Shown one piece after another: positions 11,004-20,685 of a stretch of 64,000 nt of DNA; within the stretch, counting starts at the first letter, position 1, and every line of letters starts with the position of its first letter. The notes beneath the pieces are model-generated. The model saw only the letters and a program-made list of their open reading frames with translations. It searched no databases and was not told the origin of the DNA. The DNA lies in NCBI GenBank assembly GCA_902618025.1, contig CACMYY010000002.1, positions 62,001 through 126,000 on the forward strand. Reading direction: 5' to 3'. The DNA is from an uncultured SAR116 cluster alpha proteobacterium. Lineage in GTDB: Bacteria; Pseudomonadota; Alphaproteobacteria; Puniceispirillales; Marisalimonadaceae. The translations under genes and the position numbers were made by a program.

Positions 11004-12045
11004 TATTTGTTCCAAGTGATTTAGGTCTTTTCATACCCTCAATTAAGTTTACCATTTCAATTTTTCCAGTTATTTTACCTTTTGTATTTTCTATTGTAAC
11101 TGGTTTTGATGGTGCATCTGACATTATTTGAAGTATATCTTCTAATACCATATCTTCTTTGACAGTTGCCCCTGAGCTTTTAGTTTTTGTTGGTGTCATT
11201 ATTGATCTTGCTTGAATGACCCTTGCTCTATTGATGTCTTTTATAAAATCTGAGACGTATTCATCTGCAGGGTTCATTATTATTTCTTGAGGATCGCTGT
11301 CTTGGACCATGCTTCCATCGCGAAGAATAGCTATTCTATCTCCAATTTTTAGAGCCTCATCAAGATCATGTGTAATAAATATTATAGTTTTACGTAATTC
11401 ACTTTGAAGATCTAAAAGTATATTTTGCATTTCCGAACGAATTAATGGATCTAATGCAGAAAAAGCTTCATCCATTAATAGAATTTCTGCATCTGTTGCT
11501 AAGGCTCTTGCCAGTCCTACTCTTTGTTGCATGCCGCCTGAAAGTTGACCTGGGTAATATGTTTCATATCCATCTAATCCTACTCTTTTTATCCATTTCT
11601 GAGCTTTTTCAGACCATTTATCTTTAGAAATATTTTGTATCGCAAGTCCGTATCCAACATTTTGTAAAACAGTTTTATGTGGAAATAATGCAAACTTTTG
11701 AAAAACCATAGACATATTATTCTGTCTAAATTGTATTAGCTCTTTTTGAGTTAAATTAAGAATGTTTGTATCGTTAAATATTATTTCACCACTTGTAGGT
11801 TCTATTAATCTATTTAGATGTCTAATAAGAGTTGACTTACCTGAACCAGAAAGACCCATAACAACTTGTATTTTCCCTCTTTTAATATTTAGATTAATAT
11901 TATTAAGACCGAGAACACAGTTTGATTTCTCAAGAAGTTCGTCTTTACCCATTCCATTTTTAACCAGATCAAGTGCACTTTTATCACCAATTCCAAAAAT
12001 TTTATAAAGTTGATTCACTCTGATTAATATATCTTTTGAGCTCAT
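10993..12045 (-). CDS. proV: Glycine betaine/proline ABC transporter ATP-binding protein
   Basis: Walker A GLSGSGKST, LSGGMQQRVGLARAL, MDEAFSALDPLIR, C-terminal CBS-like region. Confidence 0.92.
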   Translation of the reverse strand: MSSKDILIRVNQLYKIFGIGDKSALDLVKNGMGKDELLEKSNCVLGLNNINLNIKRGKIQVVMGLSGSGKSTLIRHLNRLIEPTSGEIIFNDTNILNLTQKELIQFRQNNMSMVFQKFALFPHKTVLQNVGYGLAIQNISKDKWSEKAQKWIKRVGLDGYETYYPGQLSGGMQQRVGLARALATDAEILLMDEAFSALDPLIRSEMQNILLDLQSELRKTIIFITHDLDEALKIGDRIAILRDGSMVQDSDPQEIIMNPADEYVSDFIKDINRARVIQARSIMTPTKTKSSGATVKEDMVLEDILQIMSDAPSKPVTIENTKGKITGKIEMVNLIEGMKRPKSLGTNITG

Positions 12046-12049
12046 AATA

Positions 12050-12937
12050 TTAATCCTTACCTTCGTTCCTGTATTTTTGCATTCTCATTCCAAATTTTTG
12101 TGTAACTCTATCAAAAATAATTGCTAGTATAACGATAGCAAGACCGTTCATTAATCCTAAAGCTAAATACTGATTTGAAATTGCTCTTAAAACTGGAAGA
12201 CCAAGACCTTTAACTCCAATCATAGATGCTATTACAACCATTGCTAGTGCCATCATTATTGTTTGATTTACACCAGCAAATATAGTTGGCAGGGCTAATG
12301 GCATTTGAACTCCAAATAATTTCTGCCAATAATTTGCCCCAAAAGAATCAGCTGCCTCTAAAACGTCTTTATCTACTAATCTAATACCTAAATTAGTTAA
12401 ACGAACAATAGGTGGAATTGCATAAATACATACTGCAATTAATCCAGGAACTTTTCCAATACCTAAAAGCATCACAACTGGAATCAAATACACAAAACTA
12501 GGAATTGTTTGCATTACGTCTAAAACAGGAACTATTCCTGCTTGTACTTTATTACTTCTTGCCATAGCAATACCTAGTGGTATACCAATAGCTATACATA
12601 AAAATGTGGCGACAAGTATAATTGCTAATGTTGACATTGTATCTTCCCACATACCAAAATATCCAATCAACATAAAACTCAAAAAAGTTCCAACAACAAT
12701 TAACATGGATCTTGAGCCTATCCAAGCAAGTAAAAGAATACTAAATATTATAATAGGCCAAGGGGTGTTAATAAAAAGCTTTTCGAACCATACTAAGAAC
12801 ATCAATAAAGGTTCGAAAAATTCTTCGATACCTTGGCCATAAGCTCTTGAGAAATCAGTGAATGCAAAATCAACAGTTTTCTTAAATTCTCTTAAATCCG
12901 ATCTGCTCATGTCAGGGAAATTAAAAAACCAATCCAT
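12050..12937 (-). CDS. proW: Glycine betaine/proline ABC transporter permease
   Basis: Multi-TM permease with QTIPSFVYLIPVVMLLGIGKVPG and VLEAADSFGA motifs. Confidence 0.92.
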   Translation of the reverse strand: MDWFFNFPDMSRSDLREFKKTVDFAFTDFSRAYGQGIEEFFEPLLMFLVWFEKLFINTPWPIIIFSILLLAWIGSRSMLIVVGTFLSFMLIGYFGMWEDTMSTLAIILVATFLCIAIGIPLGIAMARSNKVQAGIVPVLDVMQTIPSFVYLIPVVMLLGIGKVPGLIAVCIYAIPPIVRLTNLGIRLVDKDVLEAADSFGANYWQKLFGVQMPLALPTIFAGVNQTIMMALAMVVIASMIGVKGLGLPVLRAISNQYLALGLMNGLAIVILAIIFDRVTQKFGMRMQKYRNEGKD

Positions 12938-12961
12938 CTTGCATTCCTTAAGTTTAAAAAA

Positions 12962-12999
12962 ATAATCACTACCTCAATTAATTTAGAGGTAGTGATTAT
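12962..12999 (-). terminator. Rho-independent-type terminator/attenuator between proX and proW
   Basis: Perfect 14-bp inverted repeat ATAATCACTACCTC-N10-GAGGTAGTGATTAT; the minus-strand transcript continues into a U-run. Confidence 0.85.
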
Positions 13000-13014
13000 A
13001 AAATTAAGTTTTAC

Positions 13015-14031
13015 TTAAAGACCAGCTTTAACTTTTTTAGCCACGTCTGCAGAAACCCACTTTTCCCAAACGTTTCCGTGTTTCTCTAAAAACTCAAAAG
13101 CTGCGTCTTTACCAGATGCCTTTTGTTCAGTCATAAAAACAAGCATTCCATTCATTATTTCACCTGGATAAACTCTGTTAGTGATGTAATCCATAGCCAC
13201 ACCAGCGTTCTTTTTGAAGTTTGCTGATACCACACTATTAACTTCAGACTTAACCCATGATGACTTTTGTGGATTTGCACATTCTTTCTCTGGCTTTACA
13301 ATGCAATTATCCCAATTATCTTTACCACCAAAAGGGACACCAAAGTCTAGTTTGTGCATTTTATATTTTCCAATCATAGATGTTGGTGACCAGTAATAAC
13401 CAAACCAATTTTCCCCTCTCTCAACAGCTTTTGCCATTGAACCATCTAAACCAGCAGCACTACCTGGATCAACTAAAACCCATCCTTTCTTATCCATTTC
13501 AAAAGCTCTGAAAAGATTAGCATTAGCTAGTTGGCAACCCCAGCCAGCTGGGCACCCAACAAAAGCACCTTTGGATTTATCTTCGGAATAAGGGAAAAGA
13601 TCAGGTCTATTTAAAACATCTAAAGCGGTTTTTAGCTCTGGATGTTTTTTGACTGTGTGAGGAGGAAGCCACCAGCCTTCGCCTAAGCCAGTTATAGGTC
13701 CCTTGTTAGCAATAATTAATCTATTTTCACCAACAGCCTTGTTTAATGGAACAGCAACAGCATTAGCCCACAATTCTGGAGCTACATCAGGTGACCCTTT
13801 TTCATTCATAGAAGTAAAGGTAGGCATTGTTGCGCCTGAAACTAGTTCAACTTCACATCCATAACCCTTTTCTAAGATTATTTTATCTACATTGGCCATT
13901 AACTCAGCAGATGCCCAATTCATCTCTGCAATAGTAACTTTACCGCATGCAGCATTTCCTATTGTAGCCCAACTAAGGCCTACGGCTACGGTTGCCGCCA
14001 TGGTAAATGCAGCTCCGAATACCCTTTTCAT
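13015..14031 (-). CDS. proX: Glycine betaine/proline ABC transporter substrate-binding protein
   Basis: Signal peptide; ProX-like WASAELMANVDKIILEKGYGCEVELVSGATMPTFTSM. Confidence 0.9.
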   Translation of the reverse strand: MKRVFGAAFTMAATVAVGLSWATIGNAACGKVTIAEMNWASAELMANVDKIILEKGYGCEVELVSGATMPTFTSMNEKGSPDVAPELWANAVAVPLNKAVGENRLIIANKGPITGLGEGWWLPPHTVKKHPELKTALDVLNRPDLFPYSEDKSKGAFVGCPAGWGCQLANANLFRAFEMDKKGWVLVDPGSAAGLDGSMAKAVERGENWFGYYWSPTSMIGKYKMHKLDFGVPFGGKDNWDNCIVKPEKECANPQKSSWVKSEVNSVVSANFKKNAGVAMDYITNRVYPGEIMNGMLVFMTEQKASGKDAAFEFLEKHGNVWEKWVSADVAKKVKAGL

Positions 14032-14302
14032 TTTATTCTCCTGTTTCCGCTTGTAATCATTACAAACCTTGATTTATTAAAATTAAAGTAAATTGAATTA
14101 AAAATTCAAGAATCATCTTAACAAGAAAACTGCACTAATTGCAAATCACTATAACTGAAAAAATTATAAATAATCTGTAAGTAACTGAAATATATAATAA
14201 ATATTTTTTTACAAAAATTTAATTATCTAAAGAAAAATTTTTGATTTAATTTATAATTTACCGACTTATATTTTCTCAAGTTAGACCTTATATGTATATA
14301 AA

Positions 14303-14851
14303 ATGTTCGAAGATTTTACACCATTCATAATAGCCTTAGTTGTAACATTTAGTTTTATGATTTGTATTGCTATATGGAACAATATTAATGCTCCCCAACC
14401 ACCAGAAAAAGCATCTCCAGTAGAACCAGGACCGTCCAGAACCAGAGAGATTCTTGCACGATTTAGTGAGTTCTATATGAATTTAAATCCTGAAGAGGAA
14501 ATGATTTTTGACGCTAGTCTTTTACCAAATCCAAAACAACATATTATACATGCTCTTTATGTTGGTTTTGATGAAAGTGAAAATGACGATGAGAAATCTG
14601 CTATTGAGAGAGGTCTTAGAGCTATCGTTACATTTCAGGAACGAGTTGGTGAGTTACCTATCAAAAAGGAAATGTCAGAAATAGAAAAAAATTTAAACAC
14701 ACCAAATTCTGAAGAAAACACACCTAACACAAATGATTCTAGTAATATAAACATTTTAAATGAAGAAGAATTTCAAAGATTTTCTTTATTAAGAGATCAA
14801 GAATTAGAAATACATTTTCAACATTTGAAAATAGAAACTACTGAAGAATAG
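14303..14851 (+). CDS. Hypothetical protein with one N-terminal TM segment
   Basis: Hydrophobic FIIALVVTFSFMICIAIW, soluble middle domain, acidic tail; start just upstream of a convincing hydrolase ORF. Confidence 0.75.
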   Translation: MFEDFTPFIIALVVTFSFMICIAIWNNINAPQPPEKASPVEPGPSRTREILARFSEFYMNLNPEEEMIFDASLLPNPKQHIIHALYVGFDESENDDEKSAIERGLRAIVTFQERVGELPIKKEMSEIEKNLNTPNSEENTPNTNDSSNINILNEEEFQRFSLLRDQELEIHFQHLKIETTEE

Positions 14852-14860
14852 GAAATAAAT

Positions 14861-15673
14861 ATGTCCATCTTTAAAATTGATGATCAAAACGAAATATATT
14901 ATGAATATGTTCCACCTAAAAAAGGAGGTTTTACTTGTGTCTTTGTAAACGCATTGACTGGCGATGTATCTGCGTGGAACGGATCTATCGGTGAAAATTT
15001 AATTAAAAATAACAACGGTTATTTAGTATATAATTTTAGAGGACAAGCAAAAAGTAAGTTTGAAACTAATTTAGATTTAAGTGCTGAATTAATAGTAAGT
15101 GACCTTGTAAATTTAGTTAATTTTATCAATCCAAAAAATATGGTTTTAGTAGGGTTGTCAATAGGCGGGCTTTATGCTGCGATGTCTTTATCAAAAGGTG
15201 TTGAAGCAAAAGGTTTAGTGCTTATAAATACTCTGCGAAAGCCCAGCGAAAGACTAAATTGGATAAATAATGCAATGGCCAATGCTGTAAAATTTGGTGG
15301 AACTTCTCTTATCTTAGATATGACATTACCAGTAATAGCTTCACCAAAATTTTTATCTAAAATGAAAGATAATGCTCTAAAATATGAGAATTATCTTGGA
15401 TTAGATGACTATAATGGGGTATCAAAACTTATGCATGGTGGATTTACAACAAATTGGGATTTTGATTGGAGTAAACTTGACTTACCCGTGTTAGTTTTGA
15501 CAGGGCATTTTGATAAAGTTTTCAGAATTGAAGATGACATAAATAATTTGATAAAAAATATGAAAAATGTCAAAAGAATTGAAGTTCCAGAATGTGGACA
15601 TTTAATACCTATAGAGGATCCAGAATTATTTTCATATCACTTAAGCGGTTTCATAATATCTCTTAAAAATTGA
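14861..15673 (+). CDS. Alpha/beta hydrolase
   Basis: NFRGQAKS, nucleophile elbow GLSIGG, C-terminal GHLIPIEDPE. Confidence 0.85.
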   Translation: MSIFKIDDQNEIYYEYVPPKKGGFTCVFVNALTGDVSAWNGSIGENLIKNNNGYLVYNFRGQAKSKFETNLDLSAELIVSDLVNLVNFINPKNMVLVGLSIGGLYAAMSLSKGVEAKGLVLINTLRKPSERLNWINNAMANAVKFGGTSLILDMTLPVIASPKFLSKMKDNALKYENYLGLDDYNGVSKLMHGGFTTNWDFDWSKLDLPVLVLTGHFDKVFRIEDDINNLIKNMKNVKRIEVPECGHLIPIEDPELFSYHLSGFIISLKN

Positions 15674-15675
15674 TA

Positions 15676-16323
15676 TTATTTTTTAAGAATAATAGTTATA
15701 TCATCCTTAAGTAGATTATGCTTTATAATCTCAGGATCACAAAAATTTCTCTCGCATATTTTTTGTATCCAAGATAATTCAGTATAATAAAGTTTTTTTT
15801 CTATTTTTCTTTTTTCTTTTATTAAGCAGTTAAAAATCATAGCTTTTTTAACCAATTTCCAATTATTTGTAAGATTTTTAATTATATAATCTTCCCATAA
15901 TGGGATATTATTAGTTGGTGCAAGGTTATATGTACCTGACATAATGATATAATCAGTTTTTTTAAAAGGGTAGGTATTTATTGCAAATTCAATATGTTCA
16001 AAATCTTTATTATTTTTGCAAAAGTTAATTAACTTCAGGTTTATATCAAACCCATAATATTGAAATTTATCATCTAAGTTTCTCTCTTTAATAATCTCGT
16101 ATAATCTACCATATCCACAGCCAATATCTGCAATTGAAGTTTTTTCATTTTTTGTGTTTTTTAATATTTTGTCTAAAATTATGTTTAATCTTAGGTCTTG
16201 TGATAATTTACTATTCCAAAATACCCCTTTAGGGGTATTATTATAATTATCAAAACGTTTATTATAAATGCTAGATATTTGTTTGTTTAATATCTTATAA
16301 ATAACTGTTTTTATAAAAGTCAT
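15676..16323 (-). CDS. Class I SAM-dependent methyltransferase
   Basis: Motif I IADIGCGYGRLYEII. Confidence 0.75.
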   Translation of the reverse strand: MTFIKTVIYKILNKQISSIYNKRFDNYNNTPKGVFWNSKLSQDLRLNIILDKILKNTKNEKTSIADIGCGYGRLYEIIKERNLDDKFQYYGFDINLKLINFCKNNKDFEHIEFAINTYPFKKTDYIIMSGTYNLAPTNNIPLWEDYIIKNLTNNWKLVKKAMIFNCLIKEKRKIEKKLYYTELSWIQKICERNFCDPEIIKHNLLKDDITIILKK

Positions 16324-16375
16324 TGTATTATATTAAGTCAGAATATACTCATTTTAAACGTAAAAAGGTCATTAC

Positions 16376-17515
16376 ATGAAAAAAATTTTACTGTTAGGAA
16401 GTGGTGAGTTAGGTAAAGAATTAACAATTAGCCTTAAAAGAATTGGATGTAATGTAATAGCATGTGATGCATATGAAAATGCCCCTGCAATGCAAGTTAG
16501 TGACAAAAATGAAGTGTTTAACATGCTTGATAAAGAAAAGCTGAGAGAAGTTATTAATAAACATAAACCTGATTTCATTGTACCAGAAGTTGAAGCTATT
16601 GAGACAAATGTTCTAATTGACGCTGAACAAAATGGTTATAACGTAATACCGTCAGCGAAAGCTGTAAATTTAACTATGAATAGAGATAGAATAAGAGATA
16701 GAGCAAAATTTCTAGGATTAAAAACTGCTAATTTTGCATACGCAGAAACAGAAGAGGAATTAATTTTAGAGGCAAATAAAATTGGTACAAAAGTCGCAGT
16801 TAAGCCAGTAATGAGCTCTTCTGGAAAGGGTCAAAGTTACGCAAATTCAGAAGATGAATTAAAAGTATCCTGGCAATTTGCACTTAAAGGTATGAGGGGA
16901 AACAGGAAACGTGTGATAGTCGAAGAGTTCATAGATTTTGAGTATGAAATTACTCTTTTAACAATTTTAGAAAAATCTGGAAAAGTTACATTTTGTGATC
17001 CTATTGGACATTTTCAAAAAAGAGGTGATTATCAGTATAGTTGGCAGCCTGCTCATTGTTCAAAAGACGTAATTAGAAAGGCGCAAGAATCTGCAAAAAA
17101 AATGGTCTTAGACTTAGGTGGATCAGGTATATTTGGGGTGGAATTTTTTATTGATAAAAAAAAAGAGGTAATTTTTAGTGAACTAAGCCCTCGACCACAT
17201 GATACAGGAATGGTCACGATGTTTACTCAAAATTTTAGTCAGTTTGATATTCACGCCAGAGTTTTGCTGGGAATGCCATTACCAGAAATTAAAATAAATC
17301 AATCTGGTGCTAGTCATGTGATCCTATCAGAAGAAAATGCTTCGGGTAACTATGTCATTAATGGTGTTGAAGATGCACTTGAAGACAAAAATGTAGATTA
17401 CAGAATCTTTGGAAAACCATTTTTAAAATCATATCGTCGAATGGGTATTGTTTTAGCTCCAACTTTAGAGAAGGCGAAAAAGGCAGCTAATAAAATTTTT
17501 GTTAAAGCAATTTAG
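16376..17515 (+). CDS. purT: Formate-dependent phosphoribosylglycinamide formyltransferase
   Basis: LLGSGELGKEL, VPEVEAIET, VKPVMSSSGKGQS, EFIDFEYEITLLT motifs. Confidence 0.93.
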   Translation: MKKILLLGSGELGKELTISLKRIGCNVIACDAYENAPAMQVSDKNEVFNMLDKEKLREVINKHKPDFIVPEVEAIETNVLIDAEQNGYNVIPSAKAVNLTMNRDRIRDRAKFLGLKTANFAYAETEEELILEANKIGTKVAVKPVMSSSGKGQSYANSEDELKVSWQFALKGMRGNRKRVIVEEFIDFEYEITLLTILEKSGKVTFCDPIGHFQKRGDYQYSWQPAHCSKDVIRKAQESAKKMVLDLGGSGIFGVEFFIDKKKEVIFSELSPRPHDTGMVTMFTQNFSQFDIHARVLLGMPLPEIKINQSGASHVILSEENASGNYVINGVEDALEDKNVDYRIFGKPFLKSYRRMGIVLAPTLEKAKKAANKIFVKAI

Positions 17516-17537
17516 TTTTATAAATTTTGATTATTAT

Positions 17538-18428
17538 TTATTTAAAATTTGAAATAACAGACGCTATCTCTTTTTCTTGTTTATATCCCATTAAATGAAT
17601 TCCACTAACACCTTCAATAGACTTATATTTATCTATCAATTCTATACAAATTTTAATACCTTCAAGGTTTTCGTCATTAGATTGTTCAATTCTATTGATT
17701 ATTTCATCAGGTATATTGATACCAAAGAGATTTTTGTTCATCCATCTAGCACTTTTTGCTGATTTAATTACTCCCAAGCCAATTATGAAATATGCTTTCT
17801 CAGTAATATTTAATTCATTTAATTTTAGCATATAATTTTTAAGAATATCTTTTTCAAAAACGTATTGTGTTTGAAAAAATTCTACACCAGCTTCAATTTT
17901 TTTTAATAATTTTGAGCCATCAAAATCATTGTTAACTTTGAATGGAGTATCTGCCCCACCAATGAAAAATTCTGGTGCATCATTAATTTTTCTTCCAGAA
18001 GGATACATTTTTTTTGTTTTAATTTCATGAGCAGTCCTCAATATACCAATTGTATCTAGATCTCTAACTTCTTTGGTGTCTGGTTGATCTCCGCCTTTAA
18101 CCTCATCACCATACAAACAAAGAATATTTGGAATATCCAATGCCCACCCACCAAGTAGATCACCTTGTATTGCAATCCTATTTCTGTCTCTGGTAGTAAA
18201 TTGTAAAATTGGTTCAATACCATTCTGAGCAAGAATTGCTGCTGTCGCAAGAGCTGACATATGAGACTTTGCTCCAGCTCCATCAGTAACGTTAATAGCA
18301 TCAGCTAAACCATTTAAACATTCTACTTTATTTAAAACAACATCTTTATTGCCAGAATCTGGGGGGGAGGTTTCAGCCGTAAAAACAAATTTATTTTCAT
18401 TAAGTAATTTTCTTAATTTACTTTTCAT
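17538..18428 (-). CDS. metF: Methylenetetrahydrofolate reductase family protein
   Basis: AETSPPDSGN, INVTDGAGAKSHMSALA, QFTTRDRNRIAIQGDLLGG, GGAD motifs; start placed at the internal ATG (MKSKLRKLL), shorter than the ORF-track start. Confidence 0.88.
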   Translation of the reverse strand: MKSKLRKLLNENKFVFTAETSPPDSGNKDVVLNKVECLNGLADAINVTDGAGAKSHMSALATAAILAQNGIEPILQFTTRDRNRIAIQGDLLGGWALDIPNILCLYGDEVKGGDQPDTKEVRDLDTIGILRTAHEIKTKKMYPSGRKINDAPEFFIGGADTPFKVNNDFDGSKLLKKIEAGVEFFQTQYVFEKDILKNYMLKLNELNITEKAYFIIGLGVIKSAKSARWMNKNLFGINIPDEIINRIEQSNDENLEGIKICIELIDKYKSIEGVSGIHLMGYKQEKEIASVISNFK

Positions 18429-18479
18429 AAAATATGTCCAAAGTAGTTTATAGATATTGTTTAATTGGGGTACAAACAA

Positions 18480-19583
18480 ATGTCTAATGGTTTTTTAATT
18501 AACACATCTAATAGAATTAGAAGCACACCATTTACTACTAGAAATAAAATGGCAGGTGTTAAAAAATATACTGTATATAATAACACATTATTACCTACGA
18601 TATTTAAATCATTAAAAGAAGATTATTATCATCTAATAGAAAATGTTCAGTTATGGGATGTATGTGCTCAAAAAGTTATTGAAGTCAAAGGAAGTAAATC
18701 TTTGTCATTAATGCAATATCTTTTTTGTAGAGATTTTTCTAATATTTCTTCAGGTAAAGCGTATTACGCACCAATAGTTAACTTTGAAGGTGGGTTATTA
18801 AATGACGCAGTTGTATTCTGTATCGCTAATAATAATTTCCTAATTTCTTTATCAGATTCAGACTTATTTAATTGGGTCTCTGCAATTAATAATTCAAAAG
18901 AATTTTATTCTGAAATAATACAAACCGATATACTTACAATTGCTATCCAAGGACCAAAATCAGAAAAATTAGTTCAAAAAATCTTTGGTGATGAAATACA
19001 AACCTTGAAATATTTTAATTTCACAAAATTTCCATTCAATCAAGAAGAAATTATAATTTCAAAAACAGGTTACAGTAAACAATCTGGTTACGAAATTTTA
19101 CTAATTAATCCAAATAACGCAATTATGTTGTGGGACCTAATAATGAAAAAAGGTAAGGAATTTAACATTCGGGTTGGGTGTCCAAATATGATTGAGAGAG
19201 TAGAGAATAATCTTCTTAGTTATGGAAATGAAATGACAATAAAAAACACACCTTATGATTGTGGGTTAGGAAATTTTTGTAATCTTGACACAGACAATGA
19301 ATTCATTGGAAAGTCCTCTTTATTGATACAAAAACAGCTTGGTTTTGAAAAAGATATATTTAAAATTGAATTCAATTTAAAAGGTGAAGAGAACCCAGAA
19401 TTTTTTAATAATCTCTCAATTTTCAAAAAAGGCTTGGAAATTGGTAAAGCAACTTCAATTGTTTGGTCACCTAGATACAAGAAATATATAGGTTTTTTAA
19501 TTGCATCAAACAATATAATGAACAATCTCAATGATTATTACATCTTAGATAAAGTCAAATTTAATTTGTTAAGGATTACTTGA
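18480..19583 (+). CDS. dmdA: DMSP demethylase (DmdA), GcvT family
   Basis: N-terminus NRIRSTPFTTRNKMAGVKKYTVYNNTLLPT.F.SL.EDYYHL.ENVQLWDV and GCPNMIERVENNLLSYGN closely resemble DmdA; start placed at ATG 18480. Confidence 0.82.
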   Translation: MSNGFLINTSNRIRSTPFTTRNKMAGVKKYTVYNNTLLPTIFKSLKEDYYHLIENVQLWDVCAQKVIEVKGSKSLSLMQYLFCRDFSNISSGKAYYAPIVNFEGGLLNDAVVFCIANNNFLISLSDSDLFNWVSAINNSKEFYSEIIQTDILTIAIQGPKSEKLVQKIFGDEIQTLKYFNFTKFPFNQEEIIISKTGYSKQSGYEILLINPNNAIMLWDLIMKKGKEFNIRVGCPNMIERVENNLLSYGNEMTIKNTPYDCGLGNFCNLDTDNEFIGKSSLLIQKQLGFEKDIFKIEFNLKGEENPEFFNNLSIFKKGLEIGKATSIVWSPRYKKYIGFLIASNNIMNNLNDYYILDKVKFNLLRIT

Positions 19584-19869
19584 ACGTATTTATAGAAGTT
19601 TTGGGGTAGTAAAAGCCTATATCATGCTTCAATCACACATAATGTTCAGCAATTTCAATGATATAATTATATGAAAACATCTTCAATGTACTCATTTTGT
19701 CTACCCTAAAATAACTGTTCTTAGTATAGGTATATGTAGACATAGAAATTGTTGTTAATATTATTTCTAAAAAGATACTTATATGATTATCAGTTAAGTG
19801 TACCTACCCATTCATGTGCCACAGGCGGTGGCTCAGGTTATATGTTGATAGGTTCTGTAGCAGATGGGG

Positions 19870-20514
19870 TTAATTTACTACTCCCATTACCTCAAAAGTC
19901 TTTTGAACATAATCAACTAATTCAGCTTTCTTTTCAATTATTTCAATGTCATAATTTGTTTTTTCTGTAAATTCAAAAAATCGTTTTTTGTTATCTTTAT
20001 CAAATTTGAATTTAATTTTTTTAGCAATTTCTCTAATTCTTCTATTAACTAAACTGTCTATTCTTTTTAGATCACTCTTATTTAAACTCTCTTCATTTTT
20101 AAAATTTTTAATAGCATCTAATAATCTCTCCTGTTTTGTTATTTCATATTTTTTAATGGATTTGTAACCATTTACTTTATTTTCAAAATTATTATTTCTT
20201 TCATGATCATCGTATAAAGAGCTGTTATTATCGTCATAAGAGTATGATTGTTCGTTAGATATATCTTTAACAGACAGTGTCTCTGAAGTTTTACTTACAG
20301 GCGTATTATTTTTACCTGAGCTAGTAATATTTTCCATGGTTTTACTCACTGAAGCATTTGTTTTAGCTTCTGCACTCTTATTATCTGATTTTTCTGTCTT
20401 ATTTACAGAAACACTAATACTAACTTTTCCTGAATTCTTGCTGTAAGAAAACGCATTTTTTTGAATAGGTAATGTAGAAAGTATGAGTAAAAATATTTTA
20501 AATAAAATTTTCAT
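19870..20514 (-). CDS. Orphan hypothetical secreted protein
   Basis: Predicted signal peptide, Ser/Thr/Asn-rich low-complexity segment, charged helical C-terminus; no family recognised. Confidence 0.6.
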   Translation of the reverse strand: MKILFKIFLLILSTLPIQKNAFSYSKNSGKVSISVSVNKTEKSDNKSAEAKTNASVSKTMENITSSGKNNTPVSKTSETLSVKDISNEQSYSYDDNNSSLYDDHERNNNFENKVNGYKSIKKYEITKQERLLDAIKNFKNEESLNKSDLKRIDSLVNRRIREIAKKIKFKFDKDNKKRFFEFTEKTNYDIEIIEKKAELVDYVQKTFEVMGVVN

Positions 20515-20685
20515 TTTTTATATGTTGCTGACAGTTAATTTAGTAATCGTGATATATAATAAATTGGGCTATCTTTAAAAGAAATAATATTGTTTATTTG
20601 CATTCTATCTAATGTTTTTGCATATAAATTTACATATTAACAGGTGACAAACATGGTAAAACCTATAACTTAAGAAACTTTGTTT

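Noticed and set aside
19749-19970. + strand 73-aa ORF (SVPTHSCATGGGSGYMLIGSVADG...)
   Set aside because: Overlaps the 3' end of the better-supported minus-strand secreted protein and has no family signature; coding status unclear.
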